Shown here: positions 15,301 through 20,308 of the stretch, piece after piece | Layout of the letters: every line of letters begins with the position of its first letter | Numbering within the stretch: the first letter of the stretch is position 1 | Origin: JAICYJ01 sp035473255 | GTDB taxonomy: Bacteria > Actinomycetota > Thermoleophilia > Gaiellales > JAICJC01 | Assembly: GCA_035473255.1 (NCBI GenBank) | Contig: DATIOK010000140.1 | Location: forward strand, 1 to 20,308 | DNA: 20,308 bases | Reading direction: 5' to 3' | The notes under the pieces: generated by a model | Databases searched by the model: none | What the model was told of the DNA's origin: nothing | Seen by the model: only the letters and a program-made list of their open reading frames with translations | Position numbers and translations under genes: made by a program

Positions 15301-16530
15301 TCGCCCGCCTCCCACCAGACGGGAGCCCGGCGCGGCGACACGATCAGCTACTCCTACCTCGTCACCAACGTGGGCAACGTCGACCTGACATCGGTCGCGG
15401 TCGACGACCCGACGCTCGGCTCGGTCAGCTGCCCGGACCCGGCAGCGCCCGGGCTCTCCCCCGGCGATTCGCTGACCTGCACGGCCGACCAGACCTACAC
15501 GGTCAGCCAGGCGGACGTGGAGGCCGGCCAGGTGATCGACACCGCCACGGCGACCGGCGTCGGCGTCAGCGGCGGCGCCTCTGCCCAGTCCAACCCTTCG
15601 ACCGTCATCATCCCAACGGTGGCGCCGCCGCCGGCGACCGGCGGCAACGGCGGAGACGGCAACGGCGGAGTGCCGGTCGGCGGCGTGCAGACCGGCGGCC
15701 GCTCGGCGCCGGCCGGCCATACCGTGCGGGGCGAGGGGCTGGCCGCGTTCGGCGGCCTGGCAGGAGTGCTGGCCTTCGCGCTGGCGCTGGTTGTAAGGGT
15801 TCGCCGATGGCGGCTGCAGGAGCTCGTCGGAGTCGGCGTCGTGGTCGTCTCGTACGGACTCCCGCGCTGGCTGTGGACACGGCGGCTGCGGTGGCGACTG
15901 CTGGGCGGATCCGCGCTGGGCCTGGTCGTCGCCGCGACGGTCGCAGCCGCTCTTCCAGGCGGCGGCCCCGCTCCTGCCGGCAATTCGGCAGAGACCGCCG
16001 CCGGTCACCCGGCTCGAACCACTCCGATCCTGCCAACCAGCAACCATGTCCACCTGATGCGCACGGGCATGCGCGTGCGCGTGCGGGCGATCGGCGTCGA
16101 CGCGAGCGTGGTCAGCCTCGACCTGAACAGCGATTCCACGCTGCAGGTGCCGACCAACGCCACCGACGCCGGCTGGTGGAGCGGCGGCACGGCACCGGGC
16201 GGACGCGGCGCCGCAGTCATCGTCGGTCACGTCGACTGGGGTGGGAAGGAGGGCGTGTTCGGACGTCTCCACGAGCTCGTGCCCGGCCAGGACGTGCTCG
16301 TGACCCACCGGAACGGGGTCACCGACCGCTACCGCGTGACCACCACCGCCGTCTACCCCAAGATCAGCTTCCCGACCGGGCTCGTCTACGGACCGCTCCC
16401 CTATCCCGGACTCCGCCTGATCACCTGCGCCGGCCACTTCGACCCGACCACCGGCCACTACGACGACAACCTGATCGTCTTCGCCCGGCTGACCGGTCGC
16501 ACCGGCCCGACGACTGCGCGGAGGCTCTGA
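12331..16530 (+). CDS. Secreted DUF11/DUF7507-repeat surface protein fused to a class F sortase domain
   Basis: The frame encodes 1399 residues with no interruption. In order: a signal peptide (about 1-40, core ALRVAACACLVLSI, AxA-type site SAAA); a Cys-containing N-terminal domain (41-380); six repeats of 119-121 residues (about 381-1099) of the conserved actinobacterial surface type; a Gly/Pro linker with PPATG (1100-1104) and GGVQTGG (T at 1121); helix 1137-1155 followed by RVRRWR, a tripartite cell-wall-sorting-like signal; a second hydrophobic region and helix 1190-1208; and a sortase domain of about 155 residues with catalytic H1300 (VGHVDW) and C1366 (LITCAGHF). The topology is consistent: repeats outside, two helices, sortase outside. 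Class F sortases are normally separate small proteins, so the fusion is unusual. An internal GTG at 15841 with GGAG eight bases upstream could also yield a free sortase of about 229 residues. The ligand is unknown. Confidence 0.88.
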   Translation: MGSRIGVGVGPRSTEWGLALRVAACACLVLSIERIASAAATPTRSPATSAAAPVVPAGCSFAQAGTGTFASTLCWLDLSAYNPTAASKPAGQPMTVTLPGGYTIRFNLHVSGGPVAATSFPTFVDSFLGNNGHYTGVSGRPALDQTTRGTTTTATLDGITVTGPGGVPETGYAFVGADAESTDRQESITWTANTPFTLLEPVGNACNSGSALTGVGTKTVTCTASVSNTKTGTPMLAAQAPSSIAQEMVGGGRQGVAFGVLVSTVQLNKQVTSRIDPSDAFGVSIHSLPSNDLLGSANTGTANTASTGPITVLTSDVGSSFTFAEQITSGLPSNYTESWSCTRNGASDPALPSGDIGRSATVTVGIGDFVDCTITNTSEPVRIALQKNAEVPTDVNGNGLTDAGDTIAFTFTVTNTGVLPLSSISVSDPTAGSITCPDPTLATGESETCTADNVYTVTAADEAAGSVTNTATASGVPPGTTLASHSPPSSTTTPTESPRPLVSIIKTGVASGGFGSPLRAGQTISYTYLVTNIGNVVLTSVAVDDPTLGSVTCPTPAPPGLGIGASVTCNADSDYIVTAADVARGSVTDTATATGEGGTGSTSPPSDPSTEIIQTEPPAPEVAIHKLGHVSPVADQDAAELGDTVHYTYLVTNIGNVNLTSVAVDDPAIGSVTCPTPAPPGLAPGSSLTCTADAPHTVTQDDLDAGEVTDTATATGVGEAGGTSPRSDPATVTIPAVDGAPQVSIVKSGAVSPSADQGGVLVDDTIAYSYLVTNTGNVSLTSVTVNDPTGGPVTCPTPSPSQGPGDSVTCTADTAHTVTQDEVNAGQVTDTATATGTGVRGGDSPPSDPSTVTIPAATVVSVSLDKLATVDPAGDQLGATVGDTIHYAYLVTNTGNVSLTAVTVDDPAIGQVTCPTPSPPLAPLSSVICTADNAHTVTTADVDAGFVTDTATATGTGVIGGTSGASDPATATMPTAPATPLVAVAKNGAVSPASHQTGARRGDTISYSYLVTNVGNVDLTSVAVDDPTLGSVSCPDPAAPGLSPGDSLTCTADQTYTVSQADVEAGQVIDTATATGVGVSGGASAQSNPSTVIIPTVAPPPATGGNGGDGNGGVPVGGVQTGGRSAPAGHTVRGEGLAAFGGLAGVLAFALALVVRVRRWRLQELVGVGVVVVSYGLPRWLWTRRLRWRLLGGSALGLVVAATVAAALPGGGPAPAGNSAETAAGHPARTTPILPTSNHVHLMRTGMRVRVRAIGVDASVVSLDLNSDSTLQVPTNATDAGWWSGGTAPGGRGAAVIVGHVDWGGKEGVFGRLHELVPGQDVLVTHRNGVTDRYRVTTTAVYPKISFPTGLVYGPLPYPGLRLITCAGHFDPTTGHYDDNLIVFARLTGRTGPTTARRL
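13471..15627 (+). repeat. Six tandem ~360-base coding repeats (DUF11/DUF7507-type domains)
   Basis: Unit starts, set at the first-strand Val, are 13471, 13834, 14194, 14557, 14914 and 15274, i.e. periods of 363, 360, 363, 357 and 360 bases. Each unit has a first-strand Lys (QKN, IKT, HKL, VKS, DKL, AKN), GDT or DDT plus Y-x-Y-LVTN-x-GN (absent as such from unit 1, which has FTFTVTNTG), a Cys in VTCP or SCP, a second Cys in TCTAD, ICTAD or TCNAD, and D-TATATG near the end. Unit 1 is the most diverged and alone has DVNGNGLTDAGD, a calcium-loop-like sequence. The extracellular stalk function is inferred from the family. Confidence 0.88.
15841..16530 (+). other. Sortase module with a possible internal translation start
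   Basis: GTG 15841 is in frame with the large protein and is preceded by GGAG at 15829-15832. From here the product would be one N-terminal signal-anchor helix (within 1171-1208 of the fusion) plus the sortase domain, which is exactly the usual architecture and size (about 229 residues) of a free class F sortase. This is a candidate second start, not a demonstrated one. Confidence 0.35.
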
Positions 16531-19317
16531 CTACTCAGGCGTGGTGTGCCCATCGACCGCGCGTCCGGGCGCGACCGCCCGCTGGGCGTCGAGCAGCGAG
16601 GTCTCCGGGGCGGCGCGGCGGCGCAGGAACTTGCTGGTCTCGACGACCAACGGCAGCAGCGCGGCCAGGCCGAAGCACTCCAGCCATTCATGGCCGGTCA
16701 GCGAGGTCGTGAGCAGCCCTTTTTGGAAGCCCGGCAGCTCGGTTGCCAGCACCACCATGGCGAGCGGGAACAGCGAGATCGCGAGCGCCTTCAAGAGCGG
16801 CGGGTCAAGGCCGCCGGCCGGGTCTCGCCGGTTGGTGAGAGCGTTGAAGATCGTGCCCAGCCCCATCACGACGAAGGTCATGGTCAGCGACGCCGTCGCG
16901 ACATCGGTGCGCGGGTCGTCGGGGCCCGCCACGAGCGGGATCATGGCGGCGATGAAGAGGGTGGCGGCGTAGATGACCCACAGCGTGATCGCCTGCCGGT
17001 TGGTGATCGGCAGGCTGGGGTCGCGCGGCGGGCGGTGCATCACGTCCCGCGCACCGGGGTCGACTGCGATCACCACGACGCCCGATGCCGTCACGAAGAC
17101 CAGCAGGTACAGCACCATCAGCGGCGTCAGCGCGACGCCATGATTGACGTCGAAGGCGGTGGCGGCCAGGAACAGGAACACCAGCGCCAGCAGCTGGGTC
17201 ATCTGGTACCGGACGTATAACACGACCTTCTCGTAGACCCTGCGGCCGATCTCGACGGCGTGCACCAGCGTGCCGAAGTTGTCGTCGGTCAGGATCATGC
17301 GGCCGGCCTGCTTGGTCACCTCGCTGCCACTGCCCATCGCGACCCCGATGTCGGCCTGCTTGAGCGCCGCCGCGTCGTTGACCGCGTCGCCGGTCATCGC
17401 GACGATGAGACCCTGCTCCTGCATCAGCCGCGCCAGGCGCAGCTTGTCCTGGGGCGTGACGCGGCCGAATACGTGCAATTCGGGCAGGCGCCGCACCACC
17501 TCATCGTCCGAGAGCGCCTGCAGTTCGGCGCCGCTGATCGCGCCAGGCCCGAGGCCGAGCGTCTCGCCGATGGCACGGGCGGTGACGGCGTGGTCGCCGG
17601 TGATCATGCGCACATCGATGCCGGCGCCGAGCGCCGTCTGCACCGCCGCCTTTGCCTCGGCCCGTAGCGGATCGATGATGCCGACCATGGCAACGAACGA
17701 CAGCTCGGTGGTGAGCGTCATCGGGTCGTCCTCCATCGCCTGCAGCTCGCCGTCGCCGACAAGCCGGGCTGCGAACGCCAGCACCCGCAGACCCTGCTCG
17801 CCCATCCGCTCGTTCGCCACCTCGATCCCGGCTCGGGTCTGCTCGATCGGCTGCTGCGAGCCGCTGAGCGGCCCGCCCGACTCGCTGCAGCGTGCCAGCA
17901 CCACGTCCGGGGCGCCCTTGACCAGTTCGATCACGTGCTCGGCACCGTCCAGCGTGACGCGATGAAACGTCGCCATGAACTTGTAGTCGGAGTCGAACGG
18001 CACCTCGGCGATGCGCGGGTAGGTGCGGCGCGTCTCCTCGGTGTCGACCCCCAGCTTCGCCGCCAGCACGACCAGGGCGGCCTCGGTCGGATCGCCAACC
18101 ACCGCGCCGTCGTTGCCCACGGTGGCATCGCTGTCGAGCGCCAGCCCCAGGCCGAGCCTGGTGAAGTCCGGCACCGGCCGGCCGGCGACTGCGGTGATCG
18201 CCCCGGACTTGCGGTAGCCCTCGCCCTCGACGTGGAACCAGGCGCCGGCCGCGTAGATCACCGACACCATCATCTCGTTCATCGTCAGCGTGCCGGTCTT
18301 GTCGGTGTTGATCGCGCTGGTGGCGCCGAGCGTCTCCACATCGGTGAGGTTCTTGACCACCGCCCGCGAGTCGGCCAGCTGCCTGGCGCCCATCGACAGC
18401 AGGCCGGAGACGAACGCAGGCATGCCGGTCGGGATCGCCGAGATCGCCATCGCGGTGCCCAGCAACAGCACGTCTTTGAACTCCTCTCCGCGGGCGACGC
18501 CGACGATCACGATGAACGCGACCGCGCCCCAGGCAACCATGCCGAGCACCTTCGTGAGCGATCCCAGCTCCTTCTGCAGCGGCGAGCGCGTGCGGCTGAT
18601 CGACGACAGCATCGTCGCGATCTGGCCCATCTCGGTCTGCATCGCGGTGGCGGTCACGACCATCGCGCCCGTACCGCGGGTCACCGCCGTGTTCTGGAAC
18701 AGCATGTTGGTGCGATCGCCCAGCGCGATCTCAGCGCCCGCCAGAGTCGTCGCCGACTTGCCGATCGGCGCGCTCTCCCCGGTCAGTGCTGCCTCCTGCG
18801 TCTCCAGCGTCGCCGAGTGGATGATGCGCCCGTCCGCGGGGACGATGTCGCCCGCCTCCACCTGGACGATGTCGCCGGGCACCACGTCGAGGGCCGGCAC
18901 CAGCGCCACCGAGCCGTCTCGCACCACCCGCGCCTGCGGCACTTGCATGCTCGCCAGCGCATCGATGCTGGCTCGCGCCTTCAGCTCCTGGCGCGAGCCG
19001 AGCACCACGTTCAGCAGGATCAGCAGGGCGACGATGATGCCGGTCGACACCTGGCCGATCACCACGCTGACGATGGTGACCGCGATCAGCATGATGTTCA
19101 TCGGGTCACGCAGCTGGGCTCCTGCCACCTCCCACACGGAGGGCGGCGGTTCGCCGGTGATCTGGTTGGGACCCAGCCGGGCGAGCCGCTCTGCCGCCTC
19201 CGCGCCGGTCAGGCCGGAGTCGGCATCCGAACGCGCCGATGCGACGACGTCGAGTGCCTCACGTGCGTAGGGCGGGAGTATGTCGACCTCCGTGGTGGTG
19301 TCGGGGGCGCCGGTCAT
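16531..19317 (-). CDS. P-type cation-transporting ATPase, P2-like with atypical ion-binding helices
   Basis: The protein has 928 residues with full P-type architecture. Residues 1-70 form a cation-ATPase N-terminal domain; M1-M2 fall at about 72-107; the actuator domain has LTGES (178-182); M3-M4 follow, then the phosphorylation site D339 in NTDKTGTLTMNE. The nucleotide domain includes VVGDPTEAAL and KGAPD; the hinge is MTGDAVNDAAALK (641-653); six C-terminal helices run from about 697 to 900. The order matches P2 (Ca/Na/K-type) pumps. The M4 motif is IPTGMP (295-300) instead of IPEGLP, and the acidic and amide ligands expected in M5 and M6 are not seen, so the ion is unknown. The hinge has Ala for the usual Gly and Pro. 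The start ATG 19317 is preceded by GAGG about seven bases away. Its stop directly abuts the stop of the convergent sortase fusion gene. Confidence 0.88.
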   Translation of the reverse strand: MTGAPDTTTEVDILPPYAREALDVVASARSDADSGLTGAEAAERLARLGPNQITGEPPPSVWEVAGAQLRDPMNIMLIAVTIVSVVIGQVSTGIIVALLILLNVVLGSRQELKARASIDALASMQVPQARVVRDGSVALVPALDVVPGDIVQVEAGDIVPADGRIIHSATLETQEAALTGESAPIGKSATTLAGAEIALGDRTNMLFQNTAVTRGTGAMVVTATAMQTEMGQIATMLSSISRTRSPLQKELGSLTKVLGMVAWGAVAFIVIVGVARGEEFKDVLLLGTAMAISAIPTGMPAFVSGLLSMGARQLADSRAVVKNLTDVETLGATSAINTDKTGTLTMNEMMVSVIYAAGAWFHVEGEGYRKSGAITAVAGRPVPDFTRLGLGLALDSDATVGNDGAVVGDPTEAALVVLAAKLGVDTEETRRTYPRIAEVPFDSDYKFMATFHRVTLDGAEHVIELVKGAPDVVLARCSESGGPLSGSQQPIEQTRAGIEVANERMGEQGLRVLAFAARLVGDGELQAMEDDPMTLTTELSFVAMVGIIDPLRAEAKAAVQTALGAGIDVRMITGDHAVTARAIGETLGLGPGAISGAELQALSDDEVVRRLPELHVFGRVTPQDKLRLARLMQEQGLIVAMTGDAVNDAAALKQADIGVAMGSGSEVTKQAGRMILTDDNFGTLVHAVEIGRRVYEKVVLYVRYQMTQLLALVFLFLAATAFDVNHGVALTPLMVLYLLVFVTASGVVVIAVDPGARDVMHRPPRDPSLPITNRQAITLWVIYAATLFIAAMIPLVAGPDDPRTDVATASLTMTFVVMGLGTIFNALTNRRDPAGGLDPPLLKALAISLFPLAMVVLATELPGFQKGLLTTSLTGHEWLECFGLAALLPLVVETSKFLRRRAAPETSLLDAQRAVAPGRAVDGHTTPE

Positions 19318-19497
19318 AGCAGGTCCTCGAGGTCCGACAGCGACCCGATTGCCGCGAACTCACCGGAATGCCCGGCGAACTCGCAGGCGTCAAGTCGCCC
19401 GAGAAAGTATGACATAGCGCCGCCACGCTCAAGCTCGCGGACCCGCCGGACTCCGGCCTTCAGCCCCAGCACGACCTGTGGTGTACGCTCGCGCGTG
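19318..19497. promoter_or_regulatory. Divergent intergenic region upstream of the ATPase gene
   Basis: This 180-base region separates the minus-strand ATPase start from the plus-strand small gene. It holds the ATPase ribosome-site candidate next to 19318 and a locally AT-richer patch around 19402-19416 (GAGAAAGTATGACAT on plus) that could contain the ATPase promoter. The TACGCT box for the plus gene is at its right end. No regulator site is recognisable. Confidence 0.4.
19484..19489 (+). promoter_or_regulatory. TANNNT box (TACGCT) before the small anchored protein at 19498
   Basis: TACGCT, preceded by TG, ends eight bases before ATG 19498 (five before an in-frame GTG). The geometry again suggests a leaderless transcript. 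Confidence 0.4.
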
Positions 19498-19893
19498 ATG
19501 TTCCGGGTGCGTTATGTGGCGGCCGTGCTGGTCGGCCTCGCTGTGGGCGTCGCGGCCGGCTGGGTATCCGGCCGGGGGTTCGACGCTTCCCACCAGGCGG
19601 CAACGACCCGGACGCACACCGGCCATGTCTCGGCGCGGACAAACACACCGCCGCCGCCCCGCTCCGACGACAACCCACCTCGCCAGAAACCCCAGCAAAG
19701 GTACCTGGCTCCAGGGCTGCAACAGGTGCAGCAGCGAATCGTACGGTGCCTGTACGAGAGCGCCACGTGGCAGCAGCAGGTCGTCTGCCTGCGAGCCGTG
19801 CTTCGGCTGGAGGTAGCGGGCACGCGTTCGCTCGGCCTCTCATTCGCCGGGCAACAGTTCCGCCTGGTCGGTCAGTCCCTCGGTCAGAGCTAA
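19498..19893 (+). CDS. Hypothetical small membrane-anchored or secreted protein
   Basis: The protein has 131 residues and no recognised family. MFRVRYVAAVLVGLAVGVAAG is a basic N-terminus followed by a hydrophobic helix with small residues, i.e. a signal anchor or signal peptide without an obvious AxA cleavage site. A low-complexity Thr/Pro/Arg/Asn linker (about 35-65, including TNTPPPPRSDDNPPRQKPQQ) follows. The last 60 residues, from LAPGLQQVQQRIVRCLYESA, look helical and contain two Cys in RCLYESATWQQQVVCLR that are 16 residues apart and could form a disulfide outside the membrane. The start is ATG 19498, supported by the TACGCT box eight bases before it. An extracytoplasmic helical domain on a flexible stalk is inferred; its function is unknown. 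Confidence 0.6.
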   Translation: MFRVRYVAAVLVGLAVGVAAGWVSGRGFDASHQAATTRTHTGHVSARTNTPPPPRSDDNPPRQKPQQRYLAPGLQQVQQRIVRCLYESATWQQQVVCLRAVLRLEVAGTRSLGLSFAGQQFRLVGQSLGQS

Positions 19894-19900
19894 CAGCAAT

Positions 19901-20294
19901 CTAGCCAGTCGCGGTAGCCTCATCCCAACGTACGATCAGGCCGTAGAGCACGACGACCGTCAGTGCCAGGACGGACAACCCCCACAATACATACGGCGTG
20001 CTACCGATGAAGACCAGCTGCACGACGAAGCTGAGACTGGCGGCCACGATCGCCACCCAACGCGCCCAGCTCGACCCCGAGAGCAGCCGACTCCGACAAG
20101 CGCTACGAGGATGTCCCACACCAGCGTGATCCGTCCCATGTCTTGAGGTCGAACACGATGATCTGCTGCGGTGACACCACGTAATACGTACCTCTGATGA
20201 TTGCGATCAGACCCTCAACGGCGTCAATCGATCCGATGATCACCATCAGCCACCCGGCGAACGAGATCCAACCGCTCCATGCGTTCCGCTGCAT
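19901..20294 (-). pseudogene. DUF7144-like membrane protein gene broken by two apparent one-base losses
   Basis: The gene starts at ATG 20294 after a good GGAGG site, with MQRNAWSGWISFAGWLMVII, IDAVEGLIAIIRGTYYVVSP and QQIIVFDLKTW, the first half of a DUF7144-type four-helix membrane protein. The frame then closes early at 20103. Inserting one base near 20135-20137 continues as R-ITLVWDILVALVGVG in a second frame; inserting one base near 20087-20088 restores the third frame as LLSGSSWARWVAIVAASLSF through to the stop at 19901. The corrected protein would be about 131 residues with the expected family order. Both losses sit where a G run would be one base longer (TGGGGAC, GTCGGGCTG), so sequencing error is as likely as true decay. 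Confidence 0.75.
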
Positions 20295-20308
20295 GACACC
20301 CTCCTCAT

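Noticed and set aside
13471..15627. Regular ~360-base repeats as a possible CRISPR or satellite array
   Set aside because: The period is a multiple of three, the units are diverged at DNA level and encode conserved protein domains; there are no short identical repeats with unique spacers.
12331..16530. Two separate genes (adhesin, then sortase) joined by a missed stop
   Set aside because: No stop or frameshift is visible in the given sequence between 15781 and 15900, and the frame is continuous with consistent topology. It is kept as a fusion, with the possible internal start noted.

Overview
This is a GC-rich (roughly 70% by eye), densely coding window. Its gene families (DUF1348, DUF4396, a DUF7144-type membrane protein, a class F sortase, a cupin of the hydroxynitrile-lyase type, a FrnE-type DsbA protein) and its TANNNT-type start-proximal promoters point to Actinomycetota. 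Thermoleophilia (Gaiellales/Solirubrobacterales) is my best guess, but no rRNA or other marker gene is present to prove it. No tRNA, rRNA, CRISPR array, insertion sequence or phage gene was seen.

Layout. 1-561 is the 3' part of a catechol-2,3-dioxygenase-like VOC gene, followed by a 330-base convergent intergenic stretch. 892-2655 (minus) is a compact operon: P-loop uridine-kinase-like protein, DUF1348 protein, FrnE/DsbA-like oxidoreductase. 2678-5061 (plus) holds an aminoglycoside-phosphotransferase-fold kinase and a membrane-anchored spermidine-synthase-like protein, joined by a GTGA overlap. 5043-5852 (minus) is an unrecognised beta-rich protein.

5950-10698 (minus) is a tight three-gene NAD-linked formate dehydrogenase operon. 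The first gene, the catalytic part of the alpha subunit, has an in-frame TGA at the selenocysteine position, followed by a SECIS-like hairpin with a GGUCU loop. The second is a NuoE-NuoF fusion. The third carries the [2Fe-2S], 2x[4Fe-4S] and Mo-proximal [4Fe-4S] domains that normally form the N-terminus of the same alpha subunit. The catalytic subunit is therefore split, with the N-terminal half encoded last. Running divergently on the plus strand are a DUF4396 membrane protein and a small C-terminally anchored protein.

11791-12201 (minus) is a metal-binding cupin. 12331-16530 (plus) is a 1399-residue surface protein: signal peptide, N-terminal domain, six ~120-residue DUF11/DUF7507-type repeats, a cell-wall-sorting-like segment, a second membrane helix and a class F sortase domain, all in one reading frame. 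It reads like an adhesin fused to its own anchoring enzyme. 16531-19317 (minus) is a P2-like cation ATPase whose usual acidic ion ligands in M4, M5 and M6 are missing. The window ends with a small membrane-anchored protein (19498-19893, plus) and a DUF7144-like gene (19901-20294, minus) broken by two apparent one-base losses in G runs.

The most notable items are the Sec-containing split formate dehydrogenase, the adhesin-sortase fusion, the ATPase with an atypical ion site, and a recurring TANNNT box 8-10 bases before start codons that suggests leaderless transcripts.
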